NCBI RefSeq assembly: GCF_004123835.1
Contig: NZ_MZMU01000025.1
Span: 110,448 to 174,447, forward strand
DNA length: 64,000 bases
From: Rhizobium leguminosarum
GTDB taxonomy: Bacteria; Pseudomonadota; Alphaproteobacteria; Rhizobiales; Rhizobiaceae
Reading direction: 5' to 3'
The translations under genes and the position numbers were made by a program. Below, one piece after another: positions 1 to 8,624 of the stretch; position 1 is the stretch's first letter; every line of letters begins with the position of its first letter. Below the pieces are notes generated by a model. The model made no database searches and had not been told where the DNA came from. It saw nothing but the letters and a program-made list of their open reading frames with translations.

Positions 1-917
1 ACAACGCTGATATCGCGCTCTACCGGGTCAAGCATGGTGGCCGCGGCAAGGCCTGTTTTTTCGATGCGGAAATGGACGAGGCCACACGAGCCCGCCGCCT
101 GATCGAAAGCGAACTGCGCCACGCCATCACTCGCCATCAGATCCATGTCAGCTATCAGCCAATTCTCGATGCACATAGCGGCGTGATCAGCGGTTACGAG
201 GCCTTGATGCGCTGGAACCGGCCGGGCCACGGCATATGCGAGCCGGACGTCTTCATTCCGATCGCCGAGGAAAGCGGGTCGATAGTCCAACTTGGGGAAT
301 GGGTGCTGCAGCAGGCCTGCACGGAGGCCGCTCGCTGGCCGCATCCGCTGACGATTGCCGTCAACGTCTCGCCGGTGCAGTTCATGCTGCCGAACCTGGC
401 CGAGCGAATCGAAACAATCCTCGAGGAAACGCGGCTCGCGCCAGATCGGCTGGAAATTGAGATCACCGAGGCCGCTCTCTTCCGTGATCGCGATCGGGTG
501 ATGACCACGCTGCAGCGTCTGCGCAGTCTGGGAGTTCACATCGTCATGGACGACTTCGGCACCGGTTATTCCTCCCTTTCCAACCTGCGAACCTTCCCTT
601 TCGACAAGATCAAGGTCGACCGCAGCTTCACCGGCATGCTGGAGCATGATGCGGCGGCGCGGTCGATCGTGCGCGCAATCATCGGCCTCGGTCACAGTCT
701 CGGCATGCCTGTTGTGACGGAGGGCGTCGAAACCGAGACGCAGCGCCGGATCGTCGTCGAAGAAGGCTGCGCGCAGGTACAAGGCTTTTTGCTCGGCAAG
801 CCGGATATCGAGCCGAGCATCAAGTTCGCCGCCCGCAGAAGCTTCCTGTCTCCGACGGCCGACGCCGACGCGCTGCAGATATCGCGGTGGCGACCTACGC
901 GTCTTGCCTGCGAGTAA
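1..917 (+). CDS. C-terminal part of a GGDEF-EAL diguanylate phosphodiesterase (5' truncated by window)
   Basis: The reading frame enters from the left edge (frame starting at base 3) with residues NADIALYRVKHGGRGK, which is the typical end of a GGDEF domain, and runs into a complete EAL domain of about 250 residues. Visible EAL signatures are YEALMRW, DDFGTGYSSL, KVDRSF and EGVET, so the metal- and substrate-binding residues of a c-di-GMP phosphodiesterase are present. The protein is therefore expected to hydrolyse c-di-GMP, probably with sensory and GGDEF parts upstream of the window. An internal ATG at 72 falls at the GGDEF/EAL junction and is unlikely to be the real start. Confidence 0.9.
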   Translation, partial: NADIALYRVKHGGRGKACFFDAEMDEATRARRLIESELRHAITRHQIHVSYQPILDAHSGVISGYEALMRWNRPGHGICEPDVFIPIAEESGSIVQLGEWVLQQACTEAARWPHPLTIAVNVSPVQFMLPNLAERIETILEETRLAPDRLEIEITEAALFRDRDRVMTTLQRLRSLGVHIVMDDFGTGYSSLSNLRTFPFDKIKVDRSFTGMLEHDAAARSIVRAIIGLGHSLGMPVVTEGVETETQRRIVVEEGCAQVQGFLLGKPDIEPSIKFAARRSFLSPTADADALQISRWRPTRLACE

Positions 918-923
918 TCTGGG

Positions 924-1355
924 TCAGAGCGCCTTGGCGTTTTCCAGAAGCCGGCGGATATATTCAAGCGTCAGCTCGCGCTCGAAAACCCGAAAACCTT
1001 TAAACAGCGCAAGGTCGGCCTCCCGCGCGGTCTCGATCGCCTCGGCCTCCATGGCGCGGGCCTTCGGCGTCAGGAAGAGCAGTTGCGCCCGCTTGTCGGA
1101 CGGATGCGGCCGGCGTTCGATCAACCCGTCTCGGACCATGCGCGAAAGCGTATTGGCCATGGTCGCCTGTTCGATATCGACACGCTCGAGAAGCTGTTTC
1201 TGGGTCAGCCCGTCCTCGGCCCAGAGTTCCAGCAGAATGGGGAACTGGCCCGGAGAAAAACCGAGCCCAACCGCGCGCTGGTGCAGCGAGCGGGCAAACC
1301 CTTTCGCCAGCTGGCTGGCAAGGTAGGCTCCCGAATCCATGCGGTTAAATCCCAT
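924..1355 (-). CDS. MarR family transcriptional regulator
   Basis: 143 residues, normal MarR length. A winged helix-turn-helix is visible in the middle (LTQKQLLERVDIEQATMANT, then a wing with DGLIERRPHPSDKRAQ), flanked by the N- and C-terminal dimerisation helices. MarR proteins are dimeric repressors or activators that often respond to phenolic ligands. It converges on the EAL gene, with 6 bp between the stops, and is separated from polA by a 530 bp divergent region that holds a probable small RNA. The target and ligand cannot be read from the sequence. Confidence 0.9.
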   Translation of the reverse strand: MGFNRMDSGAYLASQLAKGFARSLHQRAVGLGFSPGQFPILLELWAEDGLTQKQLLERVDIEQATMANTLSRMVRDGLIERRPHPSDKRAQLLFLTPKARAMEAEAIETAREADLALFKGFRVFERELTLEYIRRLLENAKAL

Positions 1356-1451
1356 GATTGCAAGTTAGGCTCAAAACCATGCCGGAGACAATGCAGCAAA
1401 TCGCATACGATGCTCCTAAACATGCAAGCGGTGATCAGAATTTCGAGTGCC

Positions 1452-1604
1452 TCGAAAAAACAAAAGTCGCCATGGCCTGGAGGTTGGCCATGGCGACTTT
1501 AAAGTGGGGACAAAGGCCCGGAGAGGGGGATAAGGCCTTTGTCCAAGCCTGACGCGGCGGGGGACAAGCCGGTGATCAGACCCGCGACGCAATCAAGCGC
1601 CGGT
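1452..1604 (-). ncRNA. Probable trans-acting small RNA, alpha-r7 (Smr7C)-like
   Basis: Read on the minus strand, a stem-loop with 11 bp arms (GGACAAAGGCC at 1544-1534, partner at 1518-1508) is followed by a perfect 15 bp stem (1500-1486 with 1477-1463) and a T-rich tract (1462-1452), which is the layout of an intrinsic terminator. The loops are pyrimidine-rich (containing TCCCCCTCTCC and AACCTCCA) and could pair with Shine-Dalgarno sequences. A weak TTGAAA at 1639-1634 would put the 5' end near 1604, giving about 150 nt. From memory, the rhizobial alpha-r7 small RNAs have this size, hairpin plan and position between polA and a marR gene; the family name is therefore inferred from context. The 5' end is approximate. 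Confidence 0.65.
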
Positions 1605-1751
1605 GACATGGATTTGTGGCTCAGAATGTGGTTTTTCAAGGGAGGGCCATGGTTACAAATCGGTAACAGTTTGGTGAGCCGGAATCCGTGCCGCACAATT
1701 CCTCAGATCGGAATCGATGGAAAGATAAAATTATGCAGCAACGCCAAGTGC

Positions 1752-1791
1752 TCAGCGTGCTTTGTGCGTCCGAAAAGACGCGCGGCGCTGT
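1752..1791 (-). repeat. Palindromic intergenic repeat, family A (degenerate copy)
   Basis: Contains GACGCGCGGCGCTGT preceded by an imperfect complementary arm. It is the reverse orientation of the repeat seen in perfect form at 20217-20254 and in variant forms at 38889 and 51875. Confidence 0.65.
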
Positions 1792-1885
1792 GTGACGCTC
1801 CGAACGCCATAATCCTTTTCGCGCGCCGAACTTTATGCCGAACTCCATATGGACCTCGTCCCATGCCCGCGCTATCCATGCACGC

Positions 1886-4885
1886 ATGAAAAAAGGCGAT
1901 CACCTCTTCCTAGTCGATGGTTCCGGATTCATCTTCCGGGCGTTTCATGCTTTGCCGCCGCTGACCCGCAAGACCGACGGCCTGCCGATCGGCGCCGTGT
2001 CCGGTTTCTGCAACATGCTGTGGAAGCTGCTGAGGGACGCGCGCAATACCGATGTCGGTGTGACGCCGACGCATCTAGCCGTCATCTTCGATTATTCCGC
2101 CAAGACGTTTCGCAAGGATCTCTACGACGCCTATAAGGCGAACCGCTCCGCGCCGCCGGAAGAGCTCATTCCGCAATTCGGCCTTATAAGAGAGGCGACC
2201 CGTGCCTTCAATCTGCCCTGCATTGAGACCGAAGGCTTCGAGGCCGACGACATCATCGCCACCTATGCCCGCCAGGCCGAAGCGACCGGCGCCGATGTCA
2301 CCATCGTCTCCTCCGACAAGGATCTGATGCAGCTCGTCAGCCCCAATGTCCATATGTATGACAGCATGAAGGACAAGCAGATCGGCATTCCCGATGTCAT
2401 CGAGAAATGGGGCGTGCCGCCGGAAAAAATGATCGACCTGCAGGCGATGACCGGTGATTCCGTCGACAATGTTCCCGGCATTCCCGGCATCGGCCCGAAA
2501 ACCGCCGCCCAGCTGCTCGAGGAATACGGCGATCTCGATACGCTGCTCGAACGCGCCACCGAGATCAAGCAGGTCAAGCGCCGCGAGACGATCCTCGCCA
2601 ATATCGACATGGCCAAGCTCTCGCGCGACCTCGTGCGGCTACGCACCGATGTGCCGCTCGATCTCGATCTCGACGCGCTGGTTCTGGAACCGCAGAACGG
2701 CCCGAAGCTGATCGGCTTCCTGAAGACGATGGAATTCACAACGCTGACGCGCCGCGTCGCCGAGGCCTGCGCTTGCGATGCCGGCGCCATCGAACCGGCG
2801 ATCGTCCGCATCGAATGGGGTGAGACGGCCCGCGGCCCGGATCTCGATGCGGCGGAGCCTGAGACTGTCGCGGGCGGCATCCCCGACGTTTCGGGCGAAT
2901 CCGTGCCGGTGCCGCCGCGCGCGAAGGCGAAGACCGCGGTGGAAGGCGCCTTTTCGCCCGCCGATCTTGCCAAGGCGCGGGCCGAAGCCTTTGCGACGCT
3001 GCCTTTCGATCATTCGGCCTATGTCACGATCCGCGACCTGGCGACGCTCGACCGCTGGCTCGCCGATGCGCGCGCTACCGGCCTCGTTGCTTTCGATACC
3101 GAGACCACGTCGCTGGATGCGATGCAGGCCGAACTTGTCGGCTTTTCGCTGGCGATCGCCGACAATACGGCCGATCCCACTGGCACGAAGATCCGCGCCG
3201 CCTATGTGCCGCTCGTCCACAAGAACGGCGTCGGCGATCTGCTCGGCGGCGGCCTTGCCGACAACCAGATCCCGATGGGCGATGCCCTGCCGCGGCTGAA
3301 GGCATTGCTGGAGGACGAAGCGGTTCTCAAGGTCGCCCAGAATCTGAAATACGACTACCTGCTGTTGAAGCGCTACGGCATCGAGACCAGGAGTTTCGAT
3401 GACACGATGCTGATCTCCTACGTGCTGGACGCCGGCACCGGCGCGCATGGCATGGACCCGCTCTCGGAAAAATTCCTCGGCCATACCCCGATCCCCTACA
3501 AGGACGTGGCGGGCAGCGGCAAGGCGAACGTCACCTTCGATCTGGTCGATATCGACCGCGCCACCCACTATGCCGCCGAAGATGCCGACGTGACGCTGCG
3601 CCTCTGGCTGGTGCTGAAGCCTCGGCTGGCGGCAGCAGGGCTGACCAGCGTCTATGAACGGCTGGAGCGGCCGCTGTTGCCCGTGCTTGCGCGCATGGAA
3701 GCGCGCGGCATCACCGTCGACCGACAAATCCTGTCGCGGCTCTCCGGCGAGCTGGCCCAGGGTGCAGCAAGGCTGGAGGACGAGATCTACGTGCTGGCCG
3801 GCGAGCGCTTCAATATCGGTTCGCCGAAGCAGCTGGGCGATATCCTGTTCGGCAAGATGGGCCTTTCCGGCGGCAGCAAGACGAAGACAGGCCAATGGTC
3901 CACCTCCGCGCAGGTGCTCGAGGATCTGGCCGCCGCCGGTTTCGAACTGCCGCGCAAGATCGTCGACTGGCGCCAGGTCACCAAGCTGAAATCCACCTAT
4001 ACCGACGCGCTTCCGGGTTACGTTCACCCCGAGACGAAGCGGGTCCACACTTCCTATTCGCTGGCATCGACGACCACGGGGCGCTTGTCCTCCTCCGAGC
4101 CGAACCTGCAGAACATTCCGGTGCGCACCGCAGAAGGCCGCAAGATCCGCACCGCCTTCATCTCGACGCCTGGCCACAAGCTGATCTCTGCCGACTACAG
4201 CCAGATCGAACTGCGCGTGCTTGCCCATGTGGCAGAGATCCCGCAACTGACCAAGGCCTTCGAAGATGGCGTCGACATCCACGCCATGACGGCGTCAGAA
4301 ATGTTCGGCGTGCCGGTAGAAGGCATGCCGGGCGAGGTGCGCCGCCGCGCCAAGGCGATCAATTTCGGCATCATCTACGGCATCTCGGCCTTCGGGCTTG
4401 CCAATCAGCTTTCGATCGAGCGTTCGGAAGCCGGCGACTACATTAAGAAGTATTTCGAGCGTTTCCCCGGCATCCGCGATTATATGGAAAGCCGAAAGGC
4501 CATGGCGCGCGACAAGGGTTATGTCGAAACGATCTTCGGTCGCCGCATCAACTATCCCGAAATCCGCTCTTCCAATCCATCCGTGCGCGCCTTCAACGAG
4601 CGTGCGGCCATCAACGCGCCGATCCAGGGCTCGGCTGCCGACGTCATTCGCCGGGCGATGATCAAGATAGAGCCGGCGCTTGTCGAAGTCGGCCTTGCCG
4701 ATCGCGTCCGCATGCTGCTGCAGGTGCACGACGAACTCATCTTCGAGGTCGAGGACGAGGATGTCAAAAAGGCGATGCCGGTCATCGTCTCGGTCATGGA
4801 AAACGCCACCATGCCGGCGCTGGAAATGCGTGTGCCGCTGAGGGTCGATGCCCGCGCCGCCACCAATTGGGACGAGGCGCACTAA
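1886..4885 (+). CDS. polA: DNA polymerase I
   Basis: 999 residues, the full three-domain form. Residues 1-300 are the 5' nuclease (FLVDGSGFIFRAFHAL, GFEADDIIATYA, GIPGIGPKTAAQLL). The 3'-5' exonuclease is intact, with FDTETTSLDA near residue 404, NLKYDYLLL and YAAEDADVTLRLW, so proofreading is expected. The polymerase domain carries DYSQIELRVLAH near 770, RRRAKAINFGIIYGIS and QVHDELIFEV near 945. It fills gaps and removes RNA primers during replication and repair. The ATG at 1886 (MKKGDHLFLVDGSG) was chosen because this is where similarity to PolA begins; an in-frame ATG at 1835 would add 17 unrelated residues. It appears monocistronic. Confidence 0.96.
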   Translation: MKKGDHLFLVDGSGFIFRAFHALPPLTRKTDGLPIGAVSGFCNMLWKLLRDARNTDVGVTPTHLAVIFDYSAKTFRKDLYDAYKANRSAPPEELIPQFGLIREATRAFNLPCIETEGFEADDIIATYARQAEATGADVTIVSSDKDLMQLVSPNVHMYDSMKDKQIGIPDVIEKWGVPPEKMIDLQAMTGDSVDNVPGIPGIGPKTAAQLLEEYGDLDTLLERATEIKQVKRRETILANIDMAKLSRDLVRLRTDVPLDLDLDALVLEPQNGPKLIGFLKTMEFTTLTRRVAEACACDAGAIEPAIVRIEWGETARGPDLDAAEPETVAGGIPDVSGESVPVPPRAKAKTAVEGAFSPADLAKARAEAFATLPFDHSAYVTIRDLATLDRWLADARATGLVAFDTETTSLDAMQAELVGFSLAIADNTADPTGTKIRAAYVPLVHKNGVGDLLGGGLADNQIPMGDALPRLKALLEDEAVLKVAQNLKYDYLLLKRYGIETRSFDDTMLISYVLDAGTGAHGMDPLSEKFLGHTPIPYKDVAGSGKANVTFDLVDIDRATHYAAEDADVTLRLWLVLKPRLAAAGLTSVYERLERPLLPVLARMEARGITVDRQILSRLSGELAQGAARLEDEIYVLAGERFNIGSPKQLGDILFGKMGLSGGSKTKTGQWSTSAQVLEDLAAAGFELPRKIVDWRQVTKLKSTYTDALPGYVHPETKRVHTSYSLASTTTGRLSSSEPNLQNIPVRTAEGRKIRTAFISTPGHKLISADYSQIELRVLAHVAEIPQLTKAFEDGVDIHAMTASEMFGVPVEGMPGEVRRRAKAINFGIIYGISAFGLANQLSIERSEAGDYIKKYFERFPGIRDYMESRKAMARDKGYVETIFGRRINYPEIRSSNPSVRAFNERAAINAPIQGSAADVIRRAMIKIEPALVEVGLADRVRMLLQVHDELIFEVEDEDVKKAMPVIVSVMENATMPALEMRVPLRVDARAATNWDEAH

Positions 4886-4886
4886 A

Positions 4887-4932
4887 GCATGTCGCGCAAA
4901 ACTGTGCAGCGGTTTTGCGGACAACGACATGC
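4887..4932. repeat. Palindromic intergenic repeat, family B
   Basis: Inverted repeat built from GCATGTCG ... CGACATGC around an inner stem GCAAAAC/GGTTTTGC. It starts 2 bases after the polA stop and could act as a terminator-like structure. The core GCAGCGGTTTTGC followed by TGCGTGGAAATAAA recurs in slightly changed form at 59446-59480 upstream of cpaF. Confidence 0.7.
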
Positions 4933-5159
4933 GTGGAAATAAAGCCTAAAGCGAGGGGTGGATCTGAAAGATTGCGACGCGCTTTAGAGCGCCTCCCCAA
5001 AATTGGCAAAGATTTTTCTTACTGCCAGAACTCATTGAAAGTGCAACGATTTATCCCAAGGCGCCGTATCGGAACGATACGGCAGGAAGGAACTTATTAA
5101 CCTTCCTTTTCTATCCCGGTAGGGTCGTAATTTGCAAAGCATGAGTGAGTAGCGGACGC

Positions 5160-7469
5160 ATGCGTTTTCCCAGAACCAATTTGACGGATGCCGGAGATTT
5201 TTCCAGCGAGATTGAAACGGACCTTCCGGAAGAAAACCCAGGGGAGAAGCCGGCGGCACCCATCTGGCAGAGCAACTTTTCCCTCGCACCGAATGTCCGT
5301 TTCACCCGCACGCCGGAAACGCTGATCAGCAGGCGGCGCGCGCCGAATGAGCCGGTTCGCGATGATTCGCAGATTGGACAGCAGGCGATACGGATAGAGC
5401 CGGTTGCCGTCGATGTGCCGTTCGATATCTATCTGCCCGAGCCGGACGAAATTTCCGTAGCACCGCATAGGGTCGAACCGCAGCCGTCACCTTTGCTTGA
5501 AGAGCCCGGCGCACCGGCTTTCCGCGCCAGCGCAGAGCTTTCCTCCATTTCGGATTTCGCCTTCTGGGAAGTCATGGCCTTCGAAGAGGCCGAGCCGGTT
5601 CGCGCGCCACCCTTGATATCGTTCCCGAAGACCGAGACCTCGCCCGAATCGATCACATCGCTGTTCCGGATCATGGAGTGGCGCCCCGGTCGGCCGGCCC
5701 CCGCTCCCGTCGTCTCCCCCCCGGCCCCGCAGCCCGCCGCGGTCTCCGCGAAGGTTGCCGTGCGCCCTGCGGCCGCGATATCCCTGGAAAAGCCCAGGCG
5801 CATTCCTGTCGAGGCGCCAGTCGCGCCGGCCCCCCAGGCTGCGTCAGCCCCTCAGGTCGCGCCGGCGCCGCAGCGCACGCCGCCCGTCGCCGCGGTTCTG
5901 CCGTCGCCGCGCCTGGCCGCGAGGCCCGAAAGGATCGATGCATCCGGCTATGAATTCCCGCCGCGTGCCCTGCTGCAGGAACCGCCGGAACGCCTCGGCG
6001 AAATCATGTCGCAGGAGACGCTGGAGCAGAATGCCGGGCTTCTGGAAAGCGTGCTGGAAGATTTCGGCATCAAGGGCGAGATCATCCATGTCCGTCCCGG
6101 CCCTGTCGTCACCCTCTATGAATTCGAGCCCGCGCCGGGCGTGAAATCGTCGCGCGTCATCGGTCTTGCCGATGATATCGCCCGCTCGATGTCGGCGCTC
6201 TCGGCCCGCGTTGCCGTCGTCCCCGGCCGCAACGTCATCGGCATCGAATTGCCGAATGTCACACGCGAAACCGTCTATTTCCGCGAGATGATCGAGAGCC
6301 AGGATTTCGAGAAGAGCGGCTACAAACTGGCGCTCGGCCTCGGCAAGACCATCGGCGGCGAGCCTGTCATTGCCGAGCTCGCCAAGATGCCGCATCTGCT
6401 TGTCGCCGGCACCACCGGCTCCGGCAAGTCGGTCGCCATCAACACGATGATCCTGTCGCTGCTCTACCGCATGACGCCGGAACAGTGCCGTCTGATCATG
6501 GTCGACCCGAAGATGCTCGAACTGTCCGTCTATGATGGCATCCCGCATCTGCTGACGCCCGTCGTCACCGATCCGAAGAAGGCGGTAATGGCGCTGAAAT
6601 GGGCCGTGCGCGAAATGGAGGAGCGCTATCGCAAGATGTCGCGCCTCGGTGTCCGCAACATCGACGGTTACAACGATCGCATGGCACAGGCCCGCGAAAA
6701 GGGCGAGACCATCCATGTCATGGTCCAGGTCGGCTTCGACAAGGGCACCGGCACTCCGATCGAGGAAAGCCAGGCGCTGGACCTGACGCCGATGCCTTAT
6801 ATCGTCGTCATCGTCGACGAGATGGCCGACCTGATGATGGTCGCCGGCAAGGATATCGAAGGTGCGATCCAACGCCTCGCCCAGATGGCGCGAGCGGCCG
6901 GCATCCATCTGATCATGGCGACACAGCGTCCGTCGGTCGACGTCATCACCGGCACGATCAAGGCGAACTTCCCGACCCGCATCTCCTTCCAGGTGACCTC
7001 GAAGATCGACAGCCGCACCATTCTCGGCGAACAGGGCGCCGAGCAGCTGCTCGGTCAGGGCGATATGCTGCACATGCAGGGCGGCGGGCGGATTTCCCGC
7101 GTCCACGGTCCCTTCGTCTCCGATGTCGAAGTGGAAAAGGTTGTCGCCCATCTGAAGACCCAGGGCCGCCCGGAATATCTCGATACCGTCACCGCCGACG
7201 AGGAGGAAGAGACGGAAGAGGAAGAAGCCGGCGCCGTCTTCGACAAGAGCGCCATGGCCTCCGAGGATGGCAACGAGCTTTACGAACAGGCGGTCAAGGT
7301 CGTTATGCGCGACAAGAAATGCTCGACCTCCTACATCCAGCGCCGCCTCGGCATCGGCTACAACCGCGCCGCCTCATTGGTGGAACGCATGGAAAAAGAA
7401 GGTCTTGTCGGCCCGGCCAACCATGTCGGCAAGCGCGAGATCGTATCGGGACGGGGCGACGGCGAGTAA
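5160..7469 (+). CDS. ftsK: FtsK/SpoIIIE-type DNA translocase lacking the membrane domain
   Basis: 769 residues. The first 250 are low-complexity, Pro/Ala/Glu-rich and contain no hydrophobic segment, so the four-helix membrane anchor of classical FtsK is absent. The motor follows: beta subdomain, Walker A GTTGSGKSVAIN near residue 417, Walker B IVVIVDEMADLMM near 551, MATQRPSVDVITGTIKANFP. A C-terminal gamma winged helix (KKCSTSYIQRRLGIGYNRA, about 700-765) should recognise polar KOPS-like sequences and XerD. It therefore pumps chromosomal DNA but must reach the septum through a partner. ATG 5160 begins MRFPRTNLT; a GTG at 5145 in frame is an alternative start. Transcription appears independent of polA. 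Confidence 0.93.
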   Translation: MRFPRTNLTDAGDFSSEIETDLPEENPGEKPAAPIWQSNFSLAPNVRFTRTPETLISRRRAPNEPVRDDSQIGQQAIRIEPVAVDVPFDIYLPEPDEISVAPHRVEPQPSPLLEEPGAPAFRASAELSSISDFAFWEVMAFEEAEPVRAPPLISFPKTETSPESITSLFRIMEWRPGRPAPAPVVSPPAPQPAAVSAKVAVRPAAAISLEKPRRIPVEAPVAPAPQAASAPQVAPAPQRTPPVAAVLPSPRLAARPERIDASGYEFPPRALLQEPPERLGEIMSQETLEQNAGLLESVLEDFGIKGEIIHVRPGPVVTLYEFEPAPGVKSSRVIGLADDIARSMSALSARVAVVPGRNVIGIELPNVTRETVYFREMIESQDFEKSGYKLALGLGKTIGGEPVIAELAKMPHLLVAGTTGSGKSVAINTMILSLLYRMTPEQCRLIMVDPKMLELSVYDGIPHLLTPVVTDPKKAVMALKWAVREMEERYRKMSRLGVRNIDGYNDRMAQAREKGETIHVMVQVGFDKGTGTPIEESQALDLTPMPYIVVIVDEMADLMMVAGKDIEGAIQRLAQMARAAGIHLIMATQRPSVDVITGTIKANFPTRISFQVTSKIDSRTILGEQGAEQLLGQGDMLHMQGGGRISRVHGPFVSDVEVEKVVAHLKTQGRPEYLDTVTADEEEETEEEEAGAVFDKSAMASEDGNELYEQAVKVVMRDKKCSTSYIQRRLGIGYNRAASLVERMEKEGLVGPANHVGKREIVSGRGDGE

Positions 7470-7504
7470 TCGCCGGCGGCCAGGACGTCTGACGGATGTT
7501 AGTT

Positions 7505-8008
7505 TTACGTCCTTAAAGCAGCCAGCCGAATCGTCTCCCTGACAAACTCGGTCTTTCCGCCGGTGTAAGAATCCCAATCACCGTCTGCCTCCGCAGCCAG
7601 CCGGCGTTTCAGATCGGCATAGGCCTTGGCCCTCTCGGGGTGATCCCTGATATAATCGCGAAACAGAACGCGGTCCCGATGCGCGGGATTATTAGGCCCG
7701 CAAAGATAGAGCCTGAACCCATAACCGTCATGATTGCGGGTGAAGGCCCATCGTTGCTCGCCTGTATCGCCGTGGAAGACGAAGTCGGCAGCGCGCACGG
7801 TCTCGATCGCCGCTGGCAGGAACGCCTTGGATATCATCACGGCATCGAGGTCGATCTTCGGCTTGGCCGGCAGGCCAGGCACTGACGTACTGCCGATATG
7901 ATCGATGGAAAGCAGGCGGTCACCGAGCAAGGCGGAGACCTCCGTGCTGATCTTGGCAAACAGCCGCGGCCAGGAAGGATCATAGTCGACTACCTTGATG
8001 GCGCGCAT
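7505..8008 (-). CDS. GrpB family protein (UPF0157)
   Basis: 167 residues, the normal length for the GrpB/UPF0157 family, which has a nucleotidyltransferase-like fold. Visible signatures are VVDYDPSWPRLFAK at the N-terminus, IDHIGSTSVPGLPAKPKIDLDA (the GSTSVPGL motif and following acidic residues) and the C-terminal YTGGKTEFVRE. The biochemical role is not established. It lies 19 bases downstream of phnN on the same strand, so it may ride on the phosphonate operon transcript, and it converges on ftsK. Confidence 0.85.
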   Translation of the reverse strand: MRAIKVVDYDPSWPRLFAKISTEVSALLGDRLLSIDHIGSTSVPGLPAKPKIDLDAVMISKAFLPAAIETVRAADFVFHGDTGEQRWAFTRNHDGYGFRLYLCGPNNPAHRDRVLFRDYIRDHPERAKAYADLKRRLAAEADGDWDSYTGGKTEFVRETIRLAALRT

Positions 8009-8027
8009 GCCCTTCCTCTCGATCTGT

Positions 8028-8624
8028 TCAGGGCGCCTTGGTCAGCAATCCGTCGAGGATCTCGATCATCTTCTGCTCGGCCTCTTCGAGCGAGCCGCTA
8101 TTGTCGAGCTCCACCACGTCATATTCGCCGCGCACCGTCAGCGGTCCGCGGGCGAGCCGGGCCATTATATCTTCATGCGTCTCGCGTCCGCGTGCCTCCA
8201 GCCGGCCGGCGAGCACTTCGGGGCGGGCGGTGACGTTGATGACTTTCAGCCGCGGGAAGGCGGCCTGGAAGCGGTGAAGCGCCGAGCGCGAGCCGTTGGC
8301 GACGACGACATGGCCTCTCGACAGCGCCACCGAGACCTCGGCCGGAATACCGTATCTCAGGCCGTGCGCTTCCCACCAGACCGCGAAGGAGCCTGACTGC
8401 TCCATGGCGGCAAACCCTTCGAGGGAGACGGAAAGATGATCTTCGCCGCCGGCGTCACGGTGGCGGGTGATGACGCGGCGGACGAAATGCACGTTCTCAC
8501 GGCCGGCAAAACGCCGGGCGGCGAGGTTCATCAGCGTGTCCTTGCCAGCCCCGCTCGGGCCGACGACAACGACCATGATGCCGCGCTCGGCTCCGGCTCC
8601 TGCGTGGGGTTCGTGCGGCATCAT
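8028..8624 (-). CDS. phnN: Ribose 1,5-bisphosphate phosphokinase
   Basis: 198 residues. Walker A VVVVGPSGAGKDTLMN near residue 20 and a guanylate-kinase-like fold (FVRRVITRHRDAGGEDHLSV; RGRETHEDIMARL). PhnN phosphorylates ribose 1,5-bisphosphate to 5-phosphoribosyl 1-diphosphate, which recovers the ribose end product of C-P lyase for nucleotide and NAD synthesis. The start overlaps the phnM stop by 4 bases (ATGA), indicating translational coupling. The first 15 residues are not conserved-looking, so a later start is possible. Confidence 0.92.
   Translation of the reverse strand: MMPHEPHAGAGAERGIMVVVVGPSGAGKDTLMNLAARRFAGRENVHFVRRVITRHRDAGGEDHLSVSLEGFAAMEQSGSFAVWWEAHGLRYGIPAEVSVALSRGHVVVANGSRSALHRFQAAFPRLKVINVTARPEVLAGRLEARGRETHEDIMARLARGPLTVRGEYDVVELDNSGSLEEAEQKMIEILDGLLTKAP

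Larger units (their letters stand above)
1356..1885. other. Divergent intergenic region between marR and polA
   Basis: No convincing protein gene in these 530 bases. The region holds two strong hairpins (1463-1500 and 1508-1544) that read as a minus-strand small RNA with a terminator, a short inverted repeat GTTAC-N6-GTAAC near 1654-1669, and a degenerate copy of the palindromic repeat also found at 20217, 38889 and 51875. Promoters of marR and polA must also lie here but no clear consensus was found. Confidence 0.6.

Noticed and set aside
2639..4282. 547-codon open frame antisense to polA
   Set aside because: Lies wholly inside polA, has no recognisable family and has the composition expected of a shadow frame in GC-rich DNA.
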